Source of the DNA: Enterovirga sp.
Lineage (GTDB): Bacteria; Pseudomonadota; Alphaproteobacteria; Rhizobiales; Beijerinckiaceae
Assembly (NCBI RefSeq): GCF_028290205.1
Contig: NZ_JAQGKF010000116.1
Coordinates: forward strand, 1 to 34,763
Reading direction: 5' to 3'
DNA length: 34,763 bases
Shown here piece after piece: positions 23,139 through 32,326 of the stretch (its first letter is position 1; every line of letters begins with the position of its first letter). A program made the translations under genes and the position numbers. The notes below the pieces were generated by a model that did no database searches, was not told the DNA's origin, and was given only the letters and a program-made list of their open reading frames with translations.

Positions 23139-24509
23139 ATGGACGCAGCCCTGGCCGCGGGCCCGGGCTTCGACCTCCCGGGCGCCTTCGCCGAACTTGA
23201 ACGCCGCATCGCGACCCGCACCGCCCGGGTGGGCGTGGTCGGGCTGGGCTATGTCGGCCTGCCGCTCGCCCAGGCCGTCTGCGAGGCCGGGTTTCCCGTG
23301 CTGGGCTTCGACATCGACTCGGCCAAGGTCGCCCTCCTCAACGGCGGCCGCTCCTACATTCGCCAGGTCGCCGACGCGACCGTGGCCAGCATGGTCGGAA
23401 CCGGGCGCTTCGAGGCGAGCGCCGATCTTGCCCGCTTCGGCGAGGCCGACGCCGTCCTGATCTGCGTGCCGACGCCGCTGGGGCCGCATCGCGAGCCCGA
23501 CCTCTCCTTCATCGAACGAACCTGCGAGGGGATCGCCAGGACCCTGCGGGCCGGGCAGATCGTGGTGCTCGAATCGACCACCTATCCGGGCACCACGCTG
23601 GAGGTGGTGCGGCCGATCCTGCAGCGCGCGGGGCTGCTGTCCGGGCGGGATTTCCTGCTTGGCTACTCCCCCGAGCGCGAGGATCCGGGCAATGCCGTCC
23701 ACGCCACGGCCGCCATCCCCAAGGTGGTCAGCGGCGACGGCGCTCTGGCCCTCAGGCTTGCCACCGCGCTCTATGCCGGGTTCGTCGACCGCGTGGTGCC
23801 CGTCTCCTCCCCGGCGACGGCGGAGGCCGTGAAGCTCACCGAGAACGTGTTCCGGGCGGTCAACATCGCGCTCGTGAACGAGCTCAAGCTCATCTACGGG
23901 GCGATGGGAATCGACGTCTGGGAGGTGATCGAGGCGGCCGCGACCAAGCCCTTCGGCTTCATGCCGTTCCAGCCCGGGCCGGGTCTCGGCGGCCACTGCA
24001 TCCCGATCGACCCTTTCTATCTGACCTGGAAGGCGCGCGAATACGACGTGTCGACACGGTTCATCGAGCTGGCGGGCGAGATCAACACGGCCATGCCCCG
24101 CCACGTCGTGGATACGTTGGCGACAGCGCTCGACCGGCAGGCCGGACGTGGACTCCGCGATGCCGACATCCTGGTGATGGGCCTCGCCTATAAGCGCAAC
24201 GTAGACGACACCCGCGAGAGCCCGGCCCTGCGGCTGATCGAACTGATCGAGGCGAGAGGCGCGCGGGCCGCCTATCACGACCCGTTGATCCCGGTGATCC
24301 CGCCGACGCGCGAGCACGCGGCCCTGTCCGGTCGGCGCTCGGTCGCGCTCAGCCCCGAGGCGATCAGGGCGTTCGACGCCGTCGTCATCGCGACCGATCA
24401 CGACGGCGTGGATTACGGGGCCCTCGCCGCCTCCGCCCGGCTCGTCATCGATACCCGCAACGCGCTCGGGCGCGCCGGCCTGTCCGGCCCGACCGTCGTG
24501 AAGGCCTGA
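23139..24509 (+). CDS. UDP-glucose/GDP-mannose dehydrogenase family (WbpA/UDP-GlcNAc 6-dehydrogenase-like)
   Basis: The 456-residue protein has the family's three parts. An N-terminal Rossmann domain (VGVVGLGYVGLPLA at ~31-44) comes first, then a helical linker with VKLTENVFRAVNIALVNE. The catalytic Cys287 lies in GPGLGGHCIPIDPFYLTW, and a C-terminal UDP-binding domain starts near VMGLAYKRNVDDTRESPA. The GLGGHCIPIDPFYL form, rather than the shorter Ugd form, is characteristic of the WbpA/WbpO/TviB subgroup acting on UDP-GlcNAc or UDP-GalNAc to give uronic acids; substrate assignment is inferred. It is followed 32 bases later by a DegT-type aminotransferase, an arrangement seen in amino-sugar uronate pathways. 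Confidence 0.88.
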   Translation: MDAALAAGPGFDLPGAFAELERRIATRTARVGVVGLGYVGLPLAQAVCEAGFPVLGFDIDSAKVALLNGGRSYIRQVADATVASMVGTGRFEASADLARFGEADAVLICVPTPLGPHREPDLSFIERTCEGIARTLRAGQIVVLESTTYPGTTLEVVRPILQRAGLLSGRDFLLGYSPEREDPGNAVHATAAIPKVVSGDGALALRLATALYAGFVDRVVPVSSPATAEAVKLTENVFRAVNIALVNELKLIYGAMGIDVWEVIEAAATKPFGFMPFQPGPGLGGHCIPIDPFYLTWKAREYDVSTRFIELAGEINTAMPRHVVDTLATALDRQAGRGLRDADILVMGLAYKRNVDDTRESPALRLIELIEARGARAAYHDPLIPVIPPTREHAALSGRRSVALSPEAIRAFDAVVIATDHDGVDYGALAASARLVIDTRNALGRAGLSGPTVVKA

Positions 24510-24541
24510 CAGGGCCGCCCCGCGGCCCGGAGATCCATCCC

Positions 24542-25693
24542 ATGAACAAAGCCGTCACGCCTCCGTCCCTGCCCTTCATCGACCTCGCGGCGCAGCGGCG
24601 CCGGCTCGGGCCGGCCCTGGAAGAGGCGATCCTCAACGTGGTCCGCCACGGCGCCTACATTCTCGGGCCCGAGGTCGAGCAATGCGAGGCCGAGCTCGCG
24701 GCATTCTGCGGGGCCAAGCACGTCGTGTCCTGCAGCAACGGCACGGACGCGCTGAGCCTGGTTCTGATGGCGAAGGGGGTGGGCCCCGGACAGGCCGTGC
24801 TCTGCCCGAGCTTCACCTACACGGCAACGGCCGAGGTGGTGGCCCGGGCGGGCGCCGTTCCGATCTTCGTGGACGTGCACGAGCACACGTTCGACCTCGA
24901 CGCCGAACATCTCGGGGCCGCCATCGCCAAGGCGCGGCAGCTCGGTCTCGACCCGGTCGGGGTGATCCCGGTCGACCTCTTCGGGCAAGCGGCCGATTAC
25001 GATTCCATCGCGCCCATCTGCGAGCGCGAAGGGCTTTGGATGCTGTGCGACGCCGCCCAGAGCTTTGGCGGGACCTACGGGGACAAGCGGCTCGGCACCT
25101 TCGGCCTCGCGACCACCACGAGCTTCTTTCCGGCCAAGCCGCTCGGCTGCTACGGCGACGGCGGGGCGATCTTCACGGAGGACGACGACCTCGCCGCAGA
25201 GCTGCGCTCGCTCCGCTTTCACGGCCTCAATCCGGACCGCACGGACCACGTCCGAATCGGCATCACCGGCCGGCTCGACACCATCCAGGCCGCCGTCCTG
25301 CTGCAGAAGCTGCGCATCTTCCCCGACGAGATCGAGGCGCGCGGCCGCATCGCGGCCCGCTATTCGGAGGCCCTGGCCGATGTTGCGACCCCGCCCCCGC
25401 TCCGGGCCGGATCCATCTCAGCCTGGGCGCAATACACGATCAAGGTAAGGGCGGAGCAGCGCGATGCGCTGGCCGCCAGCCTGCGCGCGCAAGGGATCCC
25501 GACCGCGATCTACTACAGCAAGCCCGTGCACCAGCTTGCGGCCTACCGGCACTACCCCACGGCCGGCAACGGTCTGCCGGTCACCGAGGCGCTGAGCCGC
25601 CAGGTGATCTCGCTGCCCATGCACCCCTATCTCGACGGCGAGACTCAGGATCGCATCATCCTGGCGGTGAGGTCAGCGCTCGCGGGGGCCTGA
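24542..25693 (+). CDS. DegT/DnrJ/EryC1/StrS-type sugar aminotransferase
   Basis: The 383-residue PLP enzyme starts with PFIDLAAQRRRLGPALEEAI and includes CSNGTDALSLVL, CDAAQSFGGTYGDKRLG, the Schiff-base Lys199 in SFFPAKPLGCYGDGG and the substrate-side GRLDTIQAAVLL. It transfers an amino group to a keto-sugar nucleotide. Closest in pattern are WbpE-like enzymes (UDP-3-keto-GlcNAcA aminotransferase), consistent with the dehydrogenase just upstream, but the oxidoreductase (WbpB) and acetyltransferase (WbpD) of that pathway are not in the window. GGAG precedes the ATG. A 12-base-pair terminator hairpin follows the stop within five bases, so the two-gene operon ends here. Confidence 0.9.
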   Translation: MNKAVTPPSLPFIDLAAQRRRLGPALEEAILNVVRHGAYILGPEVEQCEAELAAFCGAKHVVSCSNGTDALSLVLMAKGVGPGQAVLCPSFTYTATAEVVARAGAVPIFVDVHEHTFDLDAEHLGAAIAKARQLGLDPVGVIPVDLFGQAADYDSIAPICEREGLWMLCDAAQSFGGTYGDKRLGTFGLATTTSFFPAKPLGCYGDGGAIFTEDDDLAAELRSLRFHGLNPDRTDHVRIGITGRLDTIQAAVLLQKLRIFPDEIEARGRIAARYSEALADVATPPPLRAGSISAWAQYTIKVRAEQRDALAASLRAQGIPTAIYYSKPVHQLAAYRHYPTAGNGLPVTEALSRQVISLPMHPYLDGETQDRIILAVRSALAGA

Positions 25694-25697
25694 ACGA

Positions 25698-25726
25698 AGA
25701 AGCCCCGCCTTGGGGGCGGGGCTTCT
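25698..25726 (+). terminator. Strong hairpin terminator after the aminotransferase gene
   Basis: A perfect 12-base-pair stem pairs AGAAGCCCCGCC with GGCGGGGCTTCT around a 5-base loop, immediately after the stop at 25693. No long T-tract follows, as is common in high-GC alphaproteobacteria. Confidence 0.8.
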
Positions 25727-25790
25727 GTGTGGTCGTCCTCCGGGGTGGACCGGGTCCCGGGAACGGCTGAGCCGGTCTTTAGCCCGGCAT

Positions 25791-25809
25791 CGTTTACCAA
25801 AGGTAAACG
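25791..25809. promoter_or_regulatory. Perfect palindrome of unknown function beside tRNA-Val
   Basis: CGTTTACC-AAA-GGTAAACG is an 8-base perfect inverted repeat with a 3-base spacer, AT-richer than its surroundings. It lies 32 bases past the 3' end of the tRNA and 65 bases past the terminator. It may be an operator or a 3' processing/termination hairpin for the tRNA transcript. Confidence 0.5.
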
Positions 25810-25840
25810 GGAGGCTGAACGGCTCGGCAAGGTCGGAAGA

Positions 25841-25915
25841 TGGTGGGCGCGACAGGGTTCGAACCTGTGACCCCTGCGATGTCAACACAGTGCTCTACCA
25901 CTGAGCTACGCGCCC
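25841..25915 (-). tRNA. tRNA-Val (anticodon GAC)
   Basis: Reading the minus strand, a complete cloverleaf can be drawn. The 7-bp acceptor GGGCGCG pairs with CGCGCCC, and a D-arm contains AGCTCAGTGGTAGAGC. The anticodon stem CTGTG/CGCAG encloses the loop TTGACAT (anticodon GAC). The T-arm is ACAGG-TTCGAAC-CCTGT. Discriminator A and an encoded CCA end at 25841. It decodes GUC valine codons. Confidence 0.96.
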
Positions 25916-26580
25916 GGGATGCGGCAGAACCGCACCGGCTCCGGCCGTATAGTGGCTCCCCGGCGGGCATGCAAGCGACCTGCGCGTCGAACAGCGGATT
26001 GTTCGCCCCACAAACCTCAGGGCACCACGGCTCGCACGGCTTCCCCTCCGGCCCGGCGTGCGGCCTGCAGGCGGGCGGCGCAGAAAGCGCTCGGCGAGCT
26101 GGTGAAGGAGCAGCGCGGGCCGCCGGTTCGACGCGGCACACCGCGCATAGGAGCCGGTGGCCGAGTTGGTAGCCGGCTGCGCACCAAGGCGTATCGGTCA
26201 TGTCACAGAGGCGGCCCCGGCCCGGGCGGGGGCGAAGGCCGGAAGGGCTTCGACCCAGTTCTCGCGGCGCCGGCGTCGGAGCAGCGAGAGCCCGATGCGG
26301 CGGGCGGGGGGAAAACGCGGACCGGCGGAAACGAGCCGCCGAGCTTGTCAGGGTAGACGGAGACCGCGTCGGGGACGATGAACTCGACAGAGCGGACGCC
26401 CAGCGCGTCCGCCCGCCTGATCCGACGCAGGATCAGTCTGCGCCACGTGGCAAGCCGCGGCAGGGTTCCCGGCTGCCATGACTACATCCGGGCGAAGCAG
26501 GCCCGGGCTTCAGGTGGAACAGCTATCCGCCGATCCCGACGGCGATCTCCGGCGGCCCCGAATGGAGCCGCCGGCCCTGC
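25916..26580. other. Gene-poor region between tRNA-Val and the thiolase gene
   Basis: About 665 bases hold no convincing intact gene. Open frames here are short, Arg/Pro/Gly-rich and lack domain character. One stretch on the minus strand (about 26320-26481) looks like a decayed coding segment and is listed separately. I see no insertion-sequence ends, long repeats or second tRNA. Confidence 0.6.
26320..26481 (-). pseudogene. Possible remnant of an AlgJ/AlgX-like O-acetyltransferase (SGNH) gene
   Basis: Translating the minus strand down from an in-frame TAG at 26482-26484 gives a segment containing WRRLILRRIRRADALGV and then EFIVPDAVSVYPDKL. The RxRRAxxLGV...FIVPDxxSVYPxxL pattern resembles the segment before the catalytic motifs of AlgJ/AlgX-type polysaccharide O-acetyltransferases. 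There is no start codon, the frame is blocked upstream, and recognisable sequence stops after some 45 residues, so if real it is a relic. The resemblance is by eye only. Confidence 0.3.
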
Positions 26581-27783
<1,203 letters not shown>

Positions 27784-27796
27784 GGCTCTCGTCCCT

Positions 27797-28924
27797 CTAC
27801 TCGGCGGCCTGCGCCAGTCCGACGGACACCTGCTTGTAATCCGCTCCGGGCCAGAATTTCGGCGCGGCCCGCTCGTATTGCGGCGGGCGGTGGACGTCGC
27901 CCCCGAGCACGCGGGCGGCGTTCCAGGCCCAATGCGGCTCGTCCAGAGCGGTGCGGGCCAGCGCCACCATGTCGGCCTGGCCGGAGCTGACGACCTCTTC
28001 GGCCTGTTCCGGCGTGACGATGAGCCCGACGCTCCAGACCGGAATGTCGACCCGGCGCTTGACCTCGGCCGCGAACGGCACCTGGTAGCCGGGTCCGATC
28101 TGGATCTTCTGCTTCAGCGAGATGCCTCCCGAGGAGACGTCCACATAGTGGCAGCCGCCGCGCTTCAGCTCGGACGCGAAGGCCACCGTATCCTCGACCG
28201 TGATGCCGCCCTCGATCCAGTCGGAGGCGCTCACCCGCACGCCGACCGCCATGCTCTCGGAGGCAGCGGCCTTGACGGCGTCGAACACCCGCAGCGGGAA
28301 GCGCATCCGGTTCTCGAGCGAGCCGCCATAGCTGTCCTGGCGGTGGTTGGAGACCGGCGACAGGAACTGGTGCAGCAGATAGCCGTGCGCGGCGTGGACC
28401 TCGATCACGTCGAAGCCGAGGCGGACCGCCCGCTTGGTGGAATCGGTGAACGCCGCCACCATCCGGTCCATGTCGGCCTCGCTGGCCTCGGCCGGCGTGT
28501 GCCAATCGTCGGCGAACGGCAGAGCCGAGGCGGACACGGTCGGCCACGGGTCGGCGTCGGCCGCCAGGGCGCGGCCGCCTTCCCACGGCGGCTGGCTCGA
28601 CGCCTTGCGGCCGGCATGGCCGAGCTGGATGCCGAGCTTGGCCGAGCCGTGCTTGCGGCAGAAGGCCAGCACCCGGCCGAGCGCGGCCTCGTTCTCGTCG
28701 TTGTAGAGGCCAAGGTCCCCATGCGTGATGCGGCCGATCGCTTCCACGGCCGTCGCCTCCAGCACCAGCAAGGACGCGCCCGACATGGCGAGCGAGCCGA
28801 GATGAACGAGATGCCAGTCGGTGGCGTCCCCGTGGATGGCCGAATACTGGCACATCGGCGCGATCACGACGCGGTTCGGCAGGTCGACCTGGCCGAGCCG
28901 AATGGGGGAGAAGAGTTGACTCAT
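27797..28924 (-). CDS. NADH:flavin oxidoreductase, old yellow enzyme family (YqjM/NamA type)
   Basis: The 375-residue TIM-barrel flavoprotein has Cys25 in APMCQYS (the redox-tuning Cys of the YqjM class), [12 protein letters not shown], substrate-binding His177 and His180 in [22 protein letters not shown], and a phosphate-binding region ending in [14 protein letters not shown]. Such enzymes reduce activated C=C bonds of enones, maleimides or nitro compounds with NAD(P)H and FMN. The start is placed at 28924 ([11 protein letters not shown]), where the family begins, seven bases after the SDR stop; an upstream in-frame start at 28951 would overlap the SDR gene. It lies between an SDR and a thiolase, suggesting a catabolic chain that reduces an unsaturated ring or enone before thiolysis. 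Confidence 0.9.
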   Translation of the reverse strand: MSQLFSPIRLGQVDLPNRVVIAPMCQYSAIHGDATDWHLVHLGSLAMSGASLLVLEATAVEAIGRITHGDLGLYNDENEAALGRVLAFCRKHGSAKLGIQLGHAGRKASSQPPWEGGRALAADADPWPTVSASALPFADDWHTPAEASEADMDRMVAAFTDSTKRAVRLGFDVIEVHAAHGYLLHQFLSPVSNHRQDSYGGSLENRMRFPLRVFDAVKAAASESMAVGVRVSASDWIEGGITVEDTVAFASELKRGGCHYVDVSSGGISLKQKIQIGPGYQVPFAAEVKRRVDIPVWSVGLIVTPEQAEEVVSSGQADMVALARTALDEPHWAWNAARVLGGDVHRPPQYERAAPKFWPGADYKQVSVGLAQAAE

Positions 28925-28931
28925 GATAACC

Positions 28932-29678
28932 TCAGATGCAGCGGCCGCCATCGACGGTGAGGACAGCGCCCGTCACCATCTCGGCCTCGTGGGAGCACAA
29001 GAAGAGAGCCGCATTGGCGATGTCCTGCGGGGTCGATAGCCGGCCCCACGGGATCGTAGCCTGGAAGGCGGCCCGCTTCTCGGGCGTGTCTTCGCCCATG
29101 AAGGAGGCGAGGAGGGGAGTGTCGCCGGCGACCGGCGCGATGGCGTTGACCCGGATCCGGTCGGGAGCGAGTTCGACGGCCATGGATTTGGAGAGCAGGT
29201 TCACGGCGCCCTTGGAGGCGTTGTACCAGGTCAGGCCCGGCCGGGGGCGCACGCCCGCCGTCGAGCCGATGTTCAGGATCACGCCGTGGCCGCGCTGGCG
29301 GAAATGCGGCACCACGGCCTGGGCAAACAGGTAGATCGACTTCACGTTCACGGCGAAGACGCGGTCGAACTCGGCCTCGCCGACGTCCAGCATCGGCTGG
29401 TTGCGGTGCGTGATGCCGGCGTTGTTGACCAGGATGTCGAGGCCGCCGAGCCCGGCGATGGCCTCGGCGGCAACGGCCGCCACCTCGGCCGCGTTCGCCA
29501 CGTCGCAGCGGTACGGCATGGCGGCCGGGCCCAGTTCCCGGGCGGCCCGCTCGGCGGCTTCGCCGTTGATGTCCAGAAGCGCCACAAGGGCGCCTTCCCG
29601 GATGAAGGTCTCTGCGATGCCGCGTCCGAAGCCCTGCCCGGCGCCGGTCACGATCGCGGTCATGTTGCGTAGCCTCAT
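28932..29678 (-). CDS. Classical SDR oxidoreductase (FabG/glucose dehydrogenase-like)
   Basis: The 248-residue protein has the classical SDR set: TGAGQGFG cofactor loop (11-18), CDVANAAE, NNAG (85-88), catalytic Ser139, Tyr152 and Lys156 (WYNASK), and a C-terminal VDGGRCI. Asp36 at the end of beta-2 (LLDIN) suggests NAD(H) preference. The substrate is not predictable from sequence. Context (OYE reductase and 3-oxoadipyl-type thiolase downstream, spacings of 7 and 13 bases) points to oxidation of a hydroxyl to ketone in a degradation pathway. It is the first gene of the operon; no EcfG-type promoter is visible upstream. Confidence 0.88.
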   Translation of the reverse strand: MRLRNMTAIVTGAGQGFGRGIAETFIREGALVALLDINGEAAERAARELGPAAMPYRCDVANAAEVAAVAAEAIAGLGGLDILVNNAGITHRNQPMLDVGEAEFDRVFAVNVKSIYLFAQAVVPHFRQRGHGVILNIGSTAGVRPRPGLTWYNASKGAVNLLSKSMAVELAPDRIRVNAIAPVAGDTPLLASFMGEDTPEKRAAFQATIPWGRLSTPQDIANAALFLCSHEAEMVTGAVLTVDGGRCI

Positions 29679-29875
29679 GCCCCCCTCCCCGTTCGCCCTC
29701 CTGTGGGCGTCCCGGGTGTCTCAGCCCTCAGGCGGACGCCGTCAACCCGGCGGGAGGGGCGGACAGGCTTGTCGCGGAGCGTGGTTTCCGCAACACTCGC
29801 TGCGTCGGAACACCAGACGCGGCAGACGCGCGGGTCGTCGGCGGCGGGGGCGAGCGCGCGCGACAGGAGCGGCAG

Positions 29876-30286
29876 ATGCCCCATCCGTCAGGCCGACGGC
29901 CCATGACCGCCCTGATCGTCGAGGACGATCTCGGGCAAAGCCAGCTCGGCGCCGTGATGCTCGAGCAGTTTGATCTCACCGTTCGTCAGGTCCGTACGGC
30001 CGAGGAGGCCATCGATCACCTCTGCCGGGAGCGCGGCGAGGTGACCTTGCTGCTGGCCGACATCCAGCTCCCGGGCGCCATGGACGGCTTGGCCCTGGCC
30101 CGCCGCGTGGCGGTGCTCTGGCCGTCCGTGAGCCTCATTGTCACCTCCGGCCGGCCGGCCGTGGGCGCCGGCGAGCTCCCGGACCGCGCGACCTACATCC
30201 CCAAACCCTGGCGTGCGCTCGACATCGTGGCCGTGGCCGAGCGGGCGGCCCGCCGCCACCCCTCTGTCCGAACCGTCCAGCTCTGA
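29876..30286 (+). CDS. Single-domain response regulator
   Basis: The 136-residue receiver protein has TALIVEDDLGQSQL with the acidic pair, a phospho-acceptor Asp in LLLADIQLPGAMDG, Thr/Ser in LIVTSGRP and the conserved Lys in IPKPWRALD. There is no output domain. The ATG at 29876 has AGGAG six bases upstream, which favours it over the internal ATG at 29903. Receivers of this LADIQLPGxMDGL type are often paired with HWE kinases in Rhizobiales. Its partner is not identifiable here, the nearest candidate being the kinase at 18366-22058. Confidence 0.88.
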   Translation: MPHPSGRRPMTALIVEDDLGQSQLGAVMLEQFDLTVRQVRTAEEAIDHLCRERGEVTLLLADIQLPGAMDGLALARRVAVLWPSVSLIVTSGRPAVGAGELPDRATYIPKPWRALDIVAVAERAARRHPSVRTVQL

Positions 30287-30390
30287 CCCGCGGGCACTGC
30301 GCGCCGCCTCCCGCGCGCCCTCCCCGCCGCGCGGTCCTGCGCCGGGCGTCCCAAACCGGTCCAACGGCGGCCCAGGGGCGAGCTGGCCGA

Positions 30391-30405
30391 TTAAACCTTC
30401 GTTAG
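30391..30405 (+). promoter_or_regulatory. CtrA-like binding site upstream of the degenerate receiver gene
   Basis: TTAA-ACCTTCG-TTAG matches the CtrA consensus TTAA-N7-TTAA with one mismatch. It stands in a locally AT-rich patch about 100 bases before the GTG at 30505, within the 218-base gap 30287-30504. Confidence 0.4.
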
Positions 30406-30504
30406 CGTTTGAATGCTCAAATCAACTTGTCGTTTACCAGCCGCGGTCGGGCAGGGTCATTCGGTCGGAAGACTTCGCAACTCGTCAACCATCGGAGGAG
30501 TGCC

Positions 30505-30906
30505 GTGGCCAGGACACTGTCTGTGCTTCTCGTGGCGAGCGACGGGCTCACGCGCCAGATCACCTCCAACGGGCTCAGCATGTACGGCTACGAGCCGCTG
30601 CTCGCCAAGGATGGCGCGGAGGCCATGGCGGTGCTGGCCGGGGAGCGCCGCATCGACATCCTGGTGGTGGATGCGGACATCACGGGGGAGGTTTCGGGGC
30701 TCGCGGTCGCCAAGGCGGCCCGCCAGCTCAACCCCCGCACCGACGTCATCTACACCTCCCGGATGCCGTTCCGCATTCCGGAGGCCGAGAAGGTGAAGGG
30801 CGCCCCCTCCATCCGGACGCCCTACCAGCCGCAGCAGATCGTCGGCATGATCTCGGAACTGCGCCAGCGCGGGGGGTCGGACGAACTGGGCCGCCGCGTC
30901 GCCTGA
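30505..30906 (+). CDS. Receiver-like protein with a degenerate phosphorylation pocket
   Basis: This protein of 133 residues has a receiver fold: TLSVLLVASDGLTRQ, Asp56 in ILVVDADITGEVSGL, and VIYTSRMPFRIP. Asp56 stands at the phospho-acceptor position. The acidic pair after strand 1 is reduced to A-S-D, however, and the invariant Lys before Pro is replaced (SIRTPYQPQQI), so normal phosphorylation or activation is doubtful. The GTG start is chosen because GGAGGAG lies four bases upstream; the longer frame from 30409 would add a non-receiver tail across the promoter region. It could be a phosphorylation-independent interaction module. Confidence 0.8.
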   Translation: MARTLSVLLVASDGLTRQITSNGLSMYGYEPLLAKDGAEAMAVLAGERRIDILVVDADITGEVSGLAVAKAARQLNPRTDVIYTSRMPFRIPEAEKVKGAPSIRTPYQPQQIVGMISELRQRGGSDELGRRVA

Positions 30907-30954
30907 GCCTCCAGGCCGATCACGCTCTCGTCAGCAGGCTGCCCACACGCCTCT

Positions 30955-30979
30955 CCGGCCCTCTGCCGGACGGGGCCGG
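30955..30979 (+). terminator. Weak candidate hairpin terminator before crtZ
   Basis: CCGGCCC (30955-30961) pairs with GGGCCGG (30973-30979) across an 11-base loop, 49 bases after the receiver gene stop. The stem is short with no T-tract, so this is tentative. Confidence 0.3.
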
Positions 30980-31031
30980 CCCGTGACATTCGGTGGCCGC
31001 CTCCCCATCTCCGGCGCTAAGGATGCCGGGC

Positions 31032-31523
31032 ATGCAGATCCTCACCAACGCCGCCATCGTGGTCGCGACCGTGCTCGCCATGGAGGGCGTGGCCTACCTG
31101 GCGCATCGCTTCATCATGCACGGGCCGGGCTGGGGCTGGCACCGCTCCCATCACGAGCCGCACGAGGGCACGCTCGAGAAGAACGACCTCTACGCCGTGG
31201 TGTTCGGCGCGTTGGCCGTCGGCCTCTTCCTGTTCGCCTCGACCGAGTTCGGCCCACTCTACTGGGTGGCCGTCGGCATGACGGTGTACGGGCTGCTCTA
31301 CTTCTTCGTGCATGACGGGCTGGTGCACCAGCGCTGGCCGTTCCGACACGTACCGCGCAACCGCTATCTGAAACGCCTGGTCCAGGCGCACCGGCTGCAT
31401 CACGCCGTCGAGGGCCGCGAAGGCTGCGTGTCCTTCGGGTTCCTGTATGCGCCACCGGTGCGGGACCTGCGGCAGACGCTGCGGACCCGGCGCGGCGGCC
31501 TCGCCCGCGAGGGGTCGGAGTGA
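31032..31523 (+). CDS. crtZ: Beta-carotene 3-hydroxylase CrtZ
   Basis: The 163-residue membrane di-iron hydroxylase has the expected His boxes: HRFIMHG, HRSHHEPH, HDGLVHQ and HRLHH, between hydrophobic segments (residues ~5-20 and ~55-100). The length matches CrtZ (160-175 residues). It adds 3- and 3'-hydroxyls to beta-ionone rings. The ATG at 31032 has AAGGA eight bases upstream; an in-frame ATG at 31023 would add three residues. The stop overlaps the crtW GTG (GTGA), so the two are coupled, favouring combined hydroxylation and ketolation of the same carotenoid. Confidence 0.95.
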   Translation: MQILTNAAIVVATVLAMEGVAYLAHRFIMHGPGWGWHRSHHEPHEGTLEKNDLYAVVFGALAVGLFLFASTEFGPLYWVAVGMTVYGLLYFFVHDGLVHQRWPFRHVPRNRYLKRLVQAHRLHHAVEGREGCVSFGFLYAPPVRDLRQTLRTRRGGLAREGSE

Positions 31524-32326
31524 CCGCCCCGAGCAGGGGCTGGCCGGCCCTCCGGCAGGCGGCCATCGGGCTCGCGCTGGCGGCGCTGATCCTCTCGGCC
31601 TGGCTCGTCATCCATCTCTACGGCGTGTTCCTGTTCCGGTGGAGCGCCGAGGAGCTGCTGCTCCTGCCGATCCTCCTGCCGCTGCAATGCTGGCTCAGCG
31701 TCGGGCTGTTCATCGTGGCCCATGATGCGATGCACGGCTCGCTGGCGCCGTACCGGCCCGGCCTGAACCGGGCGGTCGGACGCCTGGCGCTCCGGCTCTA
31801 TGCCGGCTTTTCCTATGACCGGCTGATCGGCAAGCACTTCGCGCACCACCGTCATTCGGGCACGGCGCAGGATCCGGACTTTCACGCGGACGCGGCGAGC
31901 GGGTTCTGGCCCTGGTATCTCGGCTTCATCCGCGCCTATTTCGGCTGGCGAGAATTCCTGACGCTGGCAGCTCTGCTGGTCGTCTACGTGGCCGTGCTTG
32001 GGGCCTCGCCCTTGAACGTCGCCGTGTTCTGGGGACTGCCGGCCGTGCTCTCCTCGGTGCAGCTCTTTTATTTCGGCACCTACCTGCCGCACCGGCACGA
32101 GGACAGGCCCTTTGCCGATCACCACCGGGCCCGGTCGAGCGAGCTGTCCCGCCTCGGCTCGCTCCTGTCCTGCTTTCATTTCGGCTACCACCACGAGCAC
32201 CACGCGCAGCCGCACGTGCCCTGGTGGCGCCTTCCCGCGGTGCGGAAGGCCCCGCCGGTCAGCCCGGCCGGGAATAGGCCGGCCGCGGCGGAGGGCTCCG
32301 GCGCCCGAACCGGCCCAGCACGCTGA
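31520..32326 (+). CDS. crtW: Beta-carotene 4-ketolase CrtW
   Basis: The 268-residue membrane fatty-acid-desaturase-like enzyme has HDAMHG, HHRHSG (within HFAHHRHSG) and HFGYHHEHH, the three His boxes of CrtW ketolases, plus hydrophobic segments around residues 15-70 and 130-175. With CrtZ it would convert beta-carotene via canthaxanthin or zeaxanthin to astaxanthin. The GTG start overlaps the crtZ stop. The C-terminal ~25 residues, after the last His box, are low-complexity Ala/Pro/Gly and overlap the 3' end of crtB on the opposite strand by 68 bases. Confidence 0.95.
   Translation: MTAPSRGWPALRQAAIGLALAALILSAWLVIHLYGVFLFRWSAEELLLLPILLPLQCWLSVGLFIVAHDAMHGSLAPYRPGLNRAVGRLALRLYAGFSYDRLIGKHFAHHRHSGTAQDPDFHADAASGFWPWYLGFIRAYFGWREFLTLAALLVVYVAVLGASPLNVAVFWGLPAVLSSVQLFYFGTYLPHRHEDRPFADHHRARSSELSRLGSLLSCFHFGYHHEHHAQPHVPWWRLPAVRKAPPVSPAGNRPAAAEGSGARTGPAR

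Noticed and set aside
26146-26200. tRNA-like stretch (GGTGGCCGAGTTGGTAG) resembling the 5' half of tRNA-Ser or tRNA-Leu
   Set aside because: No matching acceptor 3' strand or T-arm follows, so no cloverleaf can be drawn.
29807-29832. GGAAC upstream of the response regulator at 29876
   Set aside because: No CGTT-like sequence at the required spacing.
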